Assembly: GCA_963205275.1 (NCBI GenBank)
Contig: CAUJIH010000051.1
Span: 26,128 to 90,127, forward strand
Direction: 5' to 3'
Source of the DNA: Verrucomicrobiota bacterium
GTDB taxonomy: Bacteria; Verrucomicrobiota; Verrucomicrobiia; Verrucomicrobiales; DEV007
Length of the DNA stretch: 64,000 bases
Of the stretch, positions 1-8,019 are shown one piece after another. The notes beneath the pieces are model-generated. The model was given only the letters and a program-made list of their open reading frames with translations. It was not told the DNA's origin and did not search any database. The position numbers and the translations under genes were made by a program. Position 1 is the stretch's first letter. Each line of letters starts with the position of its first letter.

Positions 1-3
1 TCC

Positions 4-465
4 ATGCCGGAAGCGAAGCTCACTCATATCCGTCCCGACGGTAGCGCAATCATGGTCGATGTATCGGGGAAACCCATCCAGCGGCGCACAGCAGTCGCCG
101 TCGGAGAAATCACCCTCTCAGCCGATACCCTGAATGCGATCCTAAACGGTCAACTCCCGAAAGGTGATGTGCTGGCAGTCGCCCGCATCGCTGGCATTCA
201 GGCAGCGAAACGGACTTCAGAGCTAATTCCACTTTGCCACCCTCTGCCGATCACCAAGGTAACGGTAGATTTTACACCTCAGCCTCACGGAATATCCATC
301 CAGACCACTGTAAGAACTGATGCAAAAACAGGAGTGGAAATGGAGGCACTCACTGCCGTATCGGTCGCGGCACTCACGATCTACGACATGTGCAAAGCCA
401 TCGACCACGCAATGGTCATCGGGCCGATTCGTCTTCAAGAAAAGACGAAGGAAATGATCGACTGA
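4..465 (+). CDS. moaC: Cyclic pyranopterin monophosphate synthase MoaC
   Basis: MoaC acts in the cytoplasm in the first stage of molybdenum-cofactor synthesis, converting the MoaA product 3',8-cyclo-GTP to cyclic pyranopterin monophosphate. The 153-residue length is typical. Family signatures are visible: an N-terminal MVDVSGKP, the central [11 protein letters not shown] active-site segment, [23 protein letters not shown] and a C-terminal KAIDHAM. The ATG lies three bases from the window edge and matches the usual N-terminus, so the gene is probably complete, though its promoter and any upstream moa genes lie outside. It converges on the FAH-family gene across a 42-bp gap. The stop codon lies inside a 16-bp tandem duplication. 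The assignment is very secure. Confidence 0.95.
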   Translation: MPEAKLTHIRPDGSAIMVDVSGKPIQRRTAVAVGEITLSADTLNAILNGQLPKGDVLAVARIAGIQAAKRTSELIPLCHPLPITKVTVDFTPQPHGISIQTTVRTDAKTGVEMEALTAVSVAALTIYDMCKAIDHAMVIGPIRLQEKTKEMID

Positions 466-487
466 AAGCCAGATCGACTGAAAGCCA
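456..487. repeat. 16-bp perfect tandem duplication over the moaC stop codon
   Basis: The unit gatcgactgaaagcca occurs at 456-471 and again at 472-487 with no mismatch. The first copy contains the last codons and TGA of moaC; the second lies in the spacer before the convergent gene. It looks like a recent slippage duplication. Confidence 0.9.
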
Positions 488-507
488 ACAACGAGTCAGC
501 CCTGCTT

Positions 508-1368
508 TTACCTCGGCCAAGCGACCGCCTTCTGGCTGGAAGAACCGAGCCCCTCGATTCCCAACTCGACCACGTCACCCGCCTGAAGATATTGCGGTGG
601 CTTGAAACCCAGCCCCACCCCTGGAGGCGTACCGGTGGAGACGATATCGCCCGGCTCCAGAGTCATGAACTGACTGATATAACTGACCAGATTCGCACAG
701 CCGAAAATCAAGTTCGACGAGTTGCTGTTCTGCTTCATGACGCCGTTCACGCTTAACCACATTTTGAGATTTTCCGGGTTCTCGATCTCGTCTGGAGTCA
801 CCAGAAATGGCCCGATCGGGGCGAAAGTATCACAGCTCTTTCCTTTTACCCATTGACCACCTCTCTCCAGTTGATACGCCCGCTCGCTATAATCATTGTG
901 CAACATATAACCAGCGATGTGTTTCAGCGCATCTTCCTCGCTGACATAGCTGGCCCGCTCTCCGATCACAAACGCGAGTTCCACTTCCCAGTCCGTTTTC
1001 TCACTCCCTTTCGGGATGATCACGGGATCGTCAGGGCCACAGATCGCGCTCGTCGCTTTAAAAAACAGAATGGGTTCTTCCGGAATCGGCATCCCCGATT
1101 CGGCAGCGTGGTCCGAGTAATTCAGGCCGATACAAATCAGCTTGCCGGGGCGACAGATCGCGGGGCCGAGGCGCGTGCCTTCCGGAATGCGGGGAGCCGA
1201 ATCGCGATTCAGTTTCAGCCAGTCAGCCAAGCGCACCAGATGAGCAGGATCAGCAAAAAATTCATTATTCCAGTCCATCCCGAACCCGCTCGCGTCGATA
1301 CGCGAACCGTCCTCGAGCTGTAAACCGGGTCTTTCAGAGTCCTGTGAACCAAAACGGAGTAGTTTCAT
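508..1368 (-). CDS. Fumarylacetoacetate hydrolase (FAH) family protein
   Basis: A cytoplasmic metal-dependent enzyme of about 286 residues. The family hydrolyses or decarboxylates beta-diketone acids such as acylpyruvates, fumarylpyruvate or homoprotocatechuate intermediates. Visible family blocks are ICIGLNYSDHAAESG, the metal-binding WEVELAFVIG, the GYMLHNDYSERAYQ segment, WVKGKSCDTFAPIGP and the C-terminal MTLEPGDIVSTGTPPGVG. I start at the ATG giving MKLLRFG because FAH proteins usually begin this way; an ATG seven codons upstream (1389) is open. It is convergent with moaC and transcribed in the same direction as the upstream gene at 1435-2685, across a 66-bp gap. Substrate cannot be deduced: ureidoglycolate lyase-like and acylpyruvase-like members share these motifs. 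Confidence 0.88.
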   Translation of the reverse strand: MKLLRFGSQDSERPGLQLEDGSRIDASGFGMDWNNEFFADPAHLVRLADWLKLNRDSAPRIPEGTRLGPAICRPGKLICIGLNYSDHAAESGMPIPEEPILFFKATSAICGPDDPVIIPKGSEKTDWEVELAFVIGERASYVSEEDALKHIAGYMLHNDYSERAYQLERGGQWVKGKSCDTFAPIGPFLVTPDEIENPENLKMWLSVNGVMKQNSNSSNLIFGCANLVSYISQFMTLEPGDIVSTGTPPGVGLGFKPPQYLQAGDVVELGIEGLGSSSQKAVAWPR

Positions 1369-1434
1369 CGCCGCGACCTTAACGCCCATCTTCGGGGTTC
1401 GTCAAATCAGCGAATGAATCTCCTGGCGAATTTA

Positions 1435-2685
1435 TCACCGCAAGGTCAATCCTGCGTCTGGTGAGCGCGATGGAACACGCTTCCAGATTTCCGGTGAAAA
1501 ATAATCTAGCCCAAATCGATCCGGTCGAGCTGTGGTAAAGAACATCCCGTCGTGATCGAACACCTGTTCTGGATGGTAGTAAGAAGCGACACTCTCAACC
1601 TCCGCCAAATCTTCGAGACCGACCTTCTTTTGTAAAGTGGTCTCGAGAAGATACTGCCTTTCCCCCACTTTTACGACGACCCACGCGTGCTGACCGATAT
1701 TTCCGTTCCAGCCGATGGCGACTCGCGCCTGAAAGCCGGCTGTAGTCAGCATATCCGCCAATAAGATGGACGTGTCCTCGCAGTCGCCCGCAGCCTCAGC
1801 CCAGGTCTCTCCTGAACTCTTCCAGATCTCATCCGCTTGCGGCGATCCCGGCACCTTGCGATCCTGATCGAGTTGGTAGCGGCAGTGTTCGGCCATCTTT
1901 CTCCAAATCGCGAGAATCTGAGTCTTCATCTCACCATCTGTCGAAAAACCTCCCGGAGGAGAGAATCCTTCGAAGAAGTCATTCGCTCTCCGCATCCGTC
2001 CGTCAGTCCCCACGGCGAGTATCTCGAACGGCAAGTCGCAGTGCGGGCAGGAAAGGATGAGAGTGCGCGAATCTCTATCCAACTCCAGCGCATGAACCTT
2101 GTCGCAATGGGGGCAGCGATTGTAAAAACGCCCCCCCGCTTCGTTCAGTGTCTTGAGAGAATACTCCGGAATGCGACGCGACATTACCGCCAGAGCTCCG
2201 AGCTGACGCCCCGAGCGAAACACCGCTGTATTGACCGAGTCAAAATCAGGATTTGCGATAGCAGTCCATCCGGAAATTCTTTCCATCAGATTCTCACGAC
2301 TCCCGGAGACTACCAGATTTGCCGCCAGATACTGAGCGCCAGGAAAACGCGACTGCAAGACATCGAAAACATCATCGAGCGATAAATCCTGAGGCGCTGA
2401 AATCGATGAGATCCAGTTTCCAAGAAATCCCTGAATCGCCTCGTCACCCTTGATCTCACTGAGGCCAGAACCCGACCGCATTCGATTGATCCCCACCATG
2501 ACATCAGATCGGAATCCCCTCTGATACGCCGCATCGGGCGGTGGAATCGGGAACAGCCGCTCCCACACACCCAGAGGATCGACTTGCTGCAAGCCTAGCA
2601 GCACAGCCGTCCCGGTGGCGAGAGATACGCCAAGGATGCCCAAGAGGGTTTTTACCATTTCACTTCGATCCGATTCATCATTCAC
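1435..2685 (-). CDS. Membrane-anchored CAP-like / zinc-ribbon / transglutaminase-like protein
   Basis: Its 416 residues show three parts. After an N-terminal hydrophobic segment (about residues 11-33), residues 60-170 resemble a CAP/SCP domain: an INRMRSGSGLSEI helix, then LAANLVVSG and a GWTAIANPDFDSVNTAVFRSG stretch. Residues 191-216 form a zinc ribbon from two CPHC pairs (C191/C194 and C213/C216). Residues about 255-370 are transglutaminase-like, with Cys302 in AGDCEDTSILLADML and His333 in GQHAWVVV. The order suggests a membrane-tethered protease- or peptide-modifying protein, but the reaction is unknown. The CAP assignment is by pattern only; the transglutaminase Cys and His are clear. 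An AT-rich 249-bp divergent spacer separates it from the ferritin-like gene. Confidence 0.7.
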   Translation of the reverse strand: MNDESDRSEMVKTLLGILGVSLATGTAVLLGLQQVDPLGVWERLFPIPPPDAAYQRGFRSDVMVGINRMRSGSGLSEIKGDEAIQGFLGNWISSISAPQDLSLDDVFDVLQSRFPGAQYLAANLVVSGSRENLMERISGWTAIANPDFDSVNTAVFRSGRQLGALAVMSRRIPEYSLKTLNEAGGRFYNRCPHCDKVHALELDRDSRTLILSCPHCDLPFEILAVGTDGRMRRANDFFEGFSPPGGFSTDGEMKTQILAIWRKMAEHCRYQLDQDRKVPGSPQADEIWKSSGETWAEAAGDCEDTSILLADMLTTAGFQARVAIGWNGNIGQHAWVVVKVGERQYLLETTLQKKVGLEDLAEVESVASYYHPEQVFDHDGMFFTTARPDRFGLDYFSPEIWKRVPSRSPDAGLTLR

Positions 2686-2934
2686 GCGAGAGCAAGCCCT
2701 TGCATGATTCTATTTATTATGGAAATTATAAATCACTTCGCACAAGTTTCATAAATTATTTTAAAATTTTCGGAATGTGAACTGAAATATTAAAAAACAT
2801 TGAACTCTCTTAGTTTTGATTCTCGTTTTTGGAATTCCGTGGATTCTCGCTGGGCTGAATCATCTGAATTTCGCCGTAAATCCGGAAGTTTTTTCTCTTT
2901 CTGAACGAGATGAACGGCTTTATCAGTTGTGAGT

Positions 2935-3396
2935 ATGAGTGATTCAAAAAACGAAAACATCATCGAAGCTCTCAAGGCCGCGTATGCGATGGAACTTGAA
3001 ACCGTGCAGAACTACATCGCTGCCTCCGTGAATCTAGACGGGCTTCGGTCTGACATTGTAAAAAAAGCCCTCGCTGCTGATGTGACTGAAGAGTTGGGAC
3101 ACGCCCAACTGCTGGCCAATCGAATCAAGACCATCGGCGGGCTCGTCCCTGGCAGCTTCGCTCTCGAAAATTGTCAGGAGAGTTTGCAACCTCTCGCAGA
3201 CACTACGGATCTCTTGGGGGTGATCAACGGAGTCATCGAAGCCGAGAAATCGGCCATTGCCCAATACAATAAAATTATCAAGCTCTGTGAGGGTGTGGAC
3301 TATGTGACTCAAGACCTCGCGATCACGCTTCTTTCGGGTGAGGAGGATCATCTGCGAGAATTCATCGGATTCCTGAAGGAGCTGGATAAGCGCTGA
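2935..3396 (+). CDS. Ferritin-like / bacterioferritin-type di-iron protein
   Basis: A 153-residue all-helical protein with the four-helix-bundle di-iron pattern. Glu20 or Glu22 lies in MELETVQNYI, an EELGHAQLLANRI helix supplies ExxH, a further Glu lies in GVIEAEKSAIAQY, and EEDHLREF supplies the last ExxH. It probably stores or oxidises iron in the cytoplasm, or protects against peroxide, as bacterioferritin or Dps-like relatives do. I start at ATG 2935; an in-frame GTG two codons earlier (2929) is possible. It is transcribed divergently from the transglutaminase-like gene. Nothing adjacent (no ferredoxin or Fur gene) indicates its exact role. The residue pattern favours the bacterioferritin branch, but I see no clear haem ligand. 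Confidence 0.8.
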   Translation: MSDSKNENIIEALKAAYAMELETVQNYIAASVNLDGLRSDIVKKALAADVTEELGHAQLLANRIKTIGGLVPGSFALENCQESLQPLADTTDLLGVINGVIEAEKSAIAQYNKIIKLCEGVDYVTQDLAITLLSGEEDHLREFIGFLKELDKR

Positions 3397-3469
3397 TGTC
3401 CCGAGCAAAGATCTCACGGACCGATTTTACGGACGAATCGCTGACAGACTTCTCTACCTTCGGTATCCC

Positions 3470-4480
3470 ATGAAGTTCCATTGCTTACTCGCGCTCGGCC
3501 TCGCAGGGATTTCTACCGGTCTCTTCGCCGCTGAGACTCCACTGTTCCAATCGAATGATCGAGTCGCCTTCGTCGGAGGAACATATATCGAGAGGGATCG
3601 GCACTTCGGATCGTTGGAGACTGTACTTCAGCTTGCCGTCGGGCCGGAAATTAAAGGCTTAACTTTTCGCAATCTGGGCTGGAGCGGAGACTCGGTCTTT
3701 TCTGACTCGCGTTCCTATTTTGGACCTCCCCAAGAAGGTCGTCAGCGATTGGAGAAGAATCTAGCAGAGATTCATCCGAGCGTGATATTCCTCTGGTATG
3801 GATCGGAAGTCGCGATCTCCGTCGGAAAATCTTGGACTGGTGAGACAGTCCCAGGGGATAAAATGGCGGGACACGAGAGCTTCGATTCAGATCTGGCCTT
3901 CTTCATCAGCGGATATGGAGCATTGATTGATCTGGCCCGCTCCGCCGCAGAAGAGGCTCTGCGCGAGATCATCCTCGTATCCCCTCCTCCATTTGAGAAT
4001 CTGGGGGCACCTCTGCCCGATCAGACCGAGAATAATCAGCGTCTGGCTCGCGTCCGTGATGCCATCCGGAATCTCGCAACCCAAAAGAAAACACGGTTCG
4101 TCGATCTGTTCGCCGCACTGGGCGGAGATACATCCAATCTGAAGAAGACCGATCCTCCGCTGACGGATGATGGCATTCACTACACTCAGGCCGGGCACGA
4201 TATTATCGCCAAGGCTCTATCCAAGCAGCTCGGGTACCCAGAACTGCCGCTCTCGCTAGCCGATTCTCTCGCCAGCGCCGGACTCCGATCTGCGATCATC
4301 GAAAAGGATCGCCTCTTTTTTCATCGCTGGCGTCCGGCCAACGAGACTTATCTTTTCCTGTTCCGAAAACACGAGCAAGGGCAGAACGCTCAAGAGATTC
4401 CCCAATTCGACCCACTGATCGATTCCCAGCAGAAAAAGATCGATACGGCGAAATCTCTCGTATTCTCCGAAAAGCCGTGA
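3470..4480 (+). CDS. Secreted SGNH/GDSL-hydrolase-like protein with altered nucleophile motif
   Basis: A 336-residue exported protein with an N-terminal signal peptide (hydrophobic to about residue 20, LFAAETP). The SGNH fold is indicated by block II (NLGWSGDSV), block III (IFLWYGSEVA, where Asn is expected) and the C-terminal DDGIHYTQAGHDIIA carrying the Asp and His. Block I, normally GDS, reads FVGGTYIERD at residues 34-43, so the usual nucleophile serine is missing. Planctomycete and verrucomicrobial relatives that precede haem proteins commonly show this altered block. Only 37 bp separate it from the giant haem protein, so the two are probably co-transcribed, with the FG-GAP gene likely following. 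Substrate is unknown; it may be a binding protein rather than an esterase. Confidence 0.75.
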   Translation: MKFHCLLALGLAGISTGLFAAETPLFQSNDRVAFVGGTYIERDRHFGSLETVLQLAVGPEIKGLTFRNLGWSGDSVFSDSRSYFGPPQEGRQRLEKNLAEIHPSVIFLWYGSEVAISVGKSWTGETVPGDKMAGHESFDSDLAFFISGYGALIDLARSAAEEALREIILVSPPPFENLGAPLPDQTENNQRLARVRDAIRNLATQKKTRFVDLFAALGGDTSNLKKTDPPLTDDGIHYTQAGHDIIAKALSKQLGYPELPLSLADSLASAGLRSAIIEKDRLFFHRWRPANETYLFLFRKHEQGQNAQEIPQFDPLIDSQQKKIDTAKSLVFSEKP

Positions 4481-4509
4481 GGACACACCGAGCCGAAATC
4501 GCATTCCCC

Positions 4510-4536
4510 TTTGCACGATGACCATTTGCACGATGA
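4510..4536. repeat. 12-bp repeat with 15-bp period duplicating a start codon
   Basis: tttgcacgatga occurs at 4510-4521 and 4525-4536. The period of 15 bp keeps frame and creates two in-frame ATGs (4518 and 4533) for the haem protein, adding five residues if the first is used. Confidence 0.9.
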
Positions 4537-7500
4537 TTCTCAGAATTCTTTTCACTCTTGTTCTGATTGCTGCTCTTCCGGCCCTCGCACAAAACGGGCT
4601 AAAGGATATTCCCGACACGAAGATTGAAGCGGAACTTCAGGCCTTCAAAACGATTGATGGAGCAAAAATTCAGCTTTTTGCGAGTGAACCCGCCATCGTC
4701 AATCCCACACAGATGAACTGGGACTCTCAGGGACGACTCTGGGTCGTGTGCAGCGGTATGTATCCCCATATCGTACCGGGGGCAAAAGAAGAAGATAAAG
4801 TCGTGATCCTCGAGGACACCGATGGGGATGGAGTCGCCGACCGCCATACAGATTTCGCGAAGGATCTCTATATCCCCACTTCCGTCGCACCTGGCGACGG
4901 CGGAGCCTATGTCGCCAACTCTACAGAAGTACTGTTTTTAAGAGACACCGACAGTGACGGAGTCGCCGATGAGAGACGCATCGCGCTCTCTGGGTTTGGG
5001 ACCGAGGACACGCACCATCTCGTCCACACATTTCGTTGGGGACCGGAGGGCATGCTCTGGATGAATCAATCGATCTACATTCACACCCACCTAGATACGC
5101 CCTACGGCATCCGCAGACTGCTCGGCGGTGGCATGTGGCACTATCGCCCCGAGACGCGCCGGGCGGAGGTCTTTATGAAAGGGCTGATCAATCCCTGGGG
5201 ACACGCCTTTGATCAGTGGGGACAGAGTTTCATGACAGACGGAGCCGGAGGCGAAGGAATCAACTTCGTATTTCCTCGCAGCGTATTCGCCACATCTCCC
5301 GGAGCTTCCCGGATCCTGCACGGACTCAATCCCGGCCAGCCAAAACACTGCGGGCTGGAGTTTTTAACCGGTCAGCACGTATCTCCTGCGCTTCGCGGGA
5401 TGCTCGCCGCCTGTGACTTTCGTGGGAATCGCGTGAACTTGTTCCAACTGGCGGATCGCGGGAGTTCCTACACATCCACTCAACAGCCCGATCTGGTATC
5501 CTCCACGCACGGAGCGTTCCGCCCGATTGATGTCAAAATGGGGCCTGACGGAGCGATCTACATCGCCGACTGGTACAATCCTATCATCCAGCACGGGGAA
5601 GTGGACTTCCGCGACCCTCGTCGCGATCACACCCATGGACGCATCTGGCGCATTACCTTCGAAGGCCGTGCTCTCGACAAAAAACCCGAGATCGCGAAAG
5701 CGACGGAGTCGGAACTGGCCCACCTCCTCCATTCCGACTCAGGCTGGGTGCGCAATGCGGCGACTGTGGAACTACGCTCTCGCCCAGCGGAAGCAGTCAT
5801 CGCGGCTTTGACGAAGTCTTCTCCGGAAGCGGGAGAGGATGCCGACCTCTTCACTCTGAGAAAAGTCTGGGCTGGACAGGCGATCAATCACTTCGATTCC
5901 GACGCGAGCGCCAAGCTATGTCAGTCGCAGAATCCAAAGATCCGTGCAGCCGCCCTACGCGCTCTCTATTATGACGCAGCAGATTTGCCCGTCGCTTTTG
6001 AATGCGCGAGTCGGGCAGTCGATGATCCCAATCTCCAAGTTCGACTCTGGGCGGTGAGTGTTCTCGCCCAGTGCACATCTCCGGATACGGTCAAAATCGC
6101 TCTGAAGGCACTCGGCGGGATCGAGGTCGATGAAGAACTCGATTTTGCGATCTGGTCCATCTGTCGCGAGCATGCGGCTCGCTGGCGAGATGCGGCAAGC
6201 AATGGAAACCCCTTTGCTACACCTCAGCAGCTTCTCTATGCCGTTCGAGCGCTCAACGAGCCTCTGGCGATTCCCCAAATCCTGAGCGCGATGGAATCCG
6301 GAAAGCTATCCACGGACGCGGATATCGCCTCTATCGCTGAATGGATCGCCAAGGTGGGCAGCTCGGATGATCTAGGACACCTTCTGAACTACGCGCTCAA
6401 CGACGGAACCACCCAAGCGCAACAAGCCTCACTGCTGAAATCACTCGACGACGCCGTGAGACTTCGCAAGCTCCAGCCCTCCGGCGATTTGGCACGCATT
6501 GTACCACTACTTCGCTCATCCAATCCCGTTCTCTTCAGCAGTTCCGCCTTCCTTGCCGGTCATTGGAAGCTGGAGGCTGCGCGAGAAGAACTGGTCCAGG
6601 CTTTTCGCGACGCTCCCAAAGATGCAGAACGCGCCAGAGCTGCCCTCGATGGACTGATCGCGTTAGGCGGTCCTGACAGCATTCAGCTTTTTGGCACGAT
6701 AGGAACGAATCAAAAGGCTCCTTGGCTCGTGCGCTCCCTTGCCGTCATCGGGATGACACGACTGGCGATGAATCGCGGAGCGAAGCTCGCTGTGACGGTT
6801 CTGGCGGATTCTCCTGACGGTCGTGATCCCTTCGGCATCTACGATCTGATTCTTTCCTCTAAAAACGGTCCCCCCGCTCTGACTGCGGCACTCGATGGGG
6901 CCACTCTCCCGGAAGCAATCGCCCTGACTGGAGTCAATAAGGCGAAGGCCTCGCCCTCTCAACCAGCAGGACTGATCGCCGCTCTCGATAAAGCAGGGAA
7001 TCTCCAGCCGATGAAGGCCGCGCTCACGCCAGAGGAAATGGAGGCCATGATGAAACAGATCGCTCAGGAAGGCGACCCACAGCAGGGTGAGAGCATCTAC
7101 CGACGCCCTGCGCTTCAATGCACCGTGTGTCACGCCATCGGCGGAATCGGTGGACACATCGGCCCCGATCTCGTTTCCATCGGTGCCAGCGCTCCTGTCG
7201 ATTATCTCATCGACTCCCTGCTGGAACCGAGCAAGAAAATCAAGGAAGGCTATCATACCGTTTTCATCACTCTGAAAAACGGCACATCGGTCGCCGGAGC
7301 GATTGCACGAGAAGACACAGCCGAAATCGCGATCCGGGACGCCGCCGGAAAAGAGAATCGCATTCTGAAGAGCGATGTAGCGAAACAGGAAATCAGTCCG
7401 GTCTCCATGATGCCTCCGGGCCTGACTGCCAGCCTGCGACAGGATGAATTCGTTCATCTTATCCGTTTCCTCTCGGAGCTGGGTAAGGACGGACCTTACA

Positions 7501-7988
7501 AAATGTCGTCTCGTCGATTTGTGCGCCAGTGGCAGGCGCTCCATCCCCATCCCTCGACGCGGGATCGCATCGGCCACTACGGCACCCTGATCTTCGCCCA
7601 ATCGATCTCCGACTACCTCTGGACACCGTTTTACGCGACAGTCGCCGGGACACTTCCCTTCCCCGAGCTGCCCGATATGGCGGGACGCGGACGAGGCCCC
7701 GAGTCTGCCTACGGCGCACTGAGAACTTTTCTGAATGCGCAATCGCCCGGTACTTTTCGGGTCCAAATCACGGGCGACCTAGCCGCTCTCAATCTATTCC
7801 TGAACGAAGATCAAATCGATCTGCCCAAAGAAGGGAAAGAAGCGATCATCACCCTGAGTCGAAAGGAAGCAGGTCGTTTCAAACTCACCCTAGTCGGCCA
7901 AAAAGTCTCTGCCCTCAGCAATGTCTCCATTGAACTACTGGAGGATGCGTCAAAGCTTGAGCTTGTCAGCGAAAGCGATTTTAAGTAA
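4518..7988 (+). CDS. PVC-type haem-binding CxxCH protein (membrane-bound dehydrogenase-like)
   Basis: A 1156-residue exported protein of the giant PVC haem-protein family. A signal peptide (LFTLVLIAALPALAQ) is followed by a beta-propeller that covers roughly residues 30-400, with repeated blades such as NPTQMNWDSQGRLWV and DVKMGPDGAIYIADW. A HEAT-like alpha-helical region follows (about 400-830). The C-terminal cytochrome c module has CTVCH near residue 868, then IGPDLVSIG and a distal Met-rich SPVSMMPPG that probably supplies the axial ligand. About 210 residues follow the haem domain. The family is thought to oxidise sugars or alcohols in the periplasm, but few members are characterised. 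The start is ambiguous because the region around the ATG is duplicated: 4518 and 4533 are equivalent. It overlaps nothing and lies in an apparent SGNH-haem-FG-GAP operon. Confidence 0.88.
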   Translation: MTICTMILRILFTLVLIAALPALAQNGLKDIPDTKIEAELQAFKTIDGAKIQLFASEPAIVNPTQMNWDSQGRLWVVCSGMYPHIVPGAKEEDKVVILEDTDGDGVADRHTDFAKDLYIPTSVAPGDGGAYVANSTEVLFLRDTDSDGVADERRIALSGFGTEDTHHLVHTFRWGPEGMLWMNQSIYIHTHLDTPYGIRRLLGGGMWHYRPETRRAEVFMKGLINPWGHAFDQWGQSFMTDGAGGEGINFVFPRSVFATSPGASRILHGLNPGQPKHCGLEFLTGQHVSPALRGMLAACDFRGNRVNLFQLADRGSSYTSTQQPDLVSSTHGAFRPIDVKMGPDGAIYIADWYNPIIQHGEVDFRDPRRDHTHGRIWRITFEGRALDKKPEIAKATESELAHLLHSDSGWVRNAATVELRSRPAEAVIAALTKSSPEAGEDADLFTLRKVWAGQAINHFDSDASAKLCQSQNPKIRAAALRALYYDAADLPVAFECASRAVDDPNLQVRLWAVSVLAQCTSPDTVKIALKALGGIEVDEELDFAIWSICREHAARWRDAASNGNPFATPQQLLYAVRALNEPLAIPQILSAMESGKLSTDADIASIAEWIAKVGSSDDLGHLLNYALNDGTTQAQQASLLKSLDDAVRLRKLQPSGDLARIVPLLRSSNPVLFSSSAFLAGHWKLEAAREELVQAFRDAPKDAERARAALDGLIALGGPDSIQLFGTIGTNQKAPWLVRSLAVIGMTRLAMNRGAKLAVTVLADSPDGRDPFGIYDLILSSKNGPPALTAALDGATLPEAIALTGVNKAKASPSQPAGLIAALDKAGNLQPMKAALTPEEMEAMMKQIAQEGDPQQGESIYRRPALQCTVCHAIGGIGGHIGPDLVSIGASAPVDYLIDSLLEPSKKIKEGYHTVFITLKNGTSVAGAIAREDTAEIAIRDAAGKENRILKSDVAKQEISPVSMMPPGLTASLRQDEFVHLIRFLSELGKDGPYKMSSRRFVRQWQALHPHPSTRDRIGHYGTLIFAQSISDYLWTPFYATVAGTLPFPELPDMAGRGRGPESAYGALRTFLNAQSPGTFRVQITGDLAALNLFLNEDQIDLPKEGKEAIITLSRKEAGRFKLTLVGQKVSALSNVSIELLEDASKLELVSESDFK

Positions 7989-8019
7989 ATCATCGTCAAT
8001 TCTCACCTCTTCTGAAACC

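Noticed and set aside
6663..7766. Open frame of 367 codons on the minus strand
   Set aside because: It is antisense to the giant haem protein gene and has no recognisable domain; the plus-strand gene has clear propeller and haem motifs.
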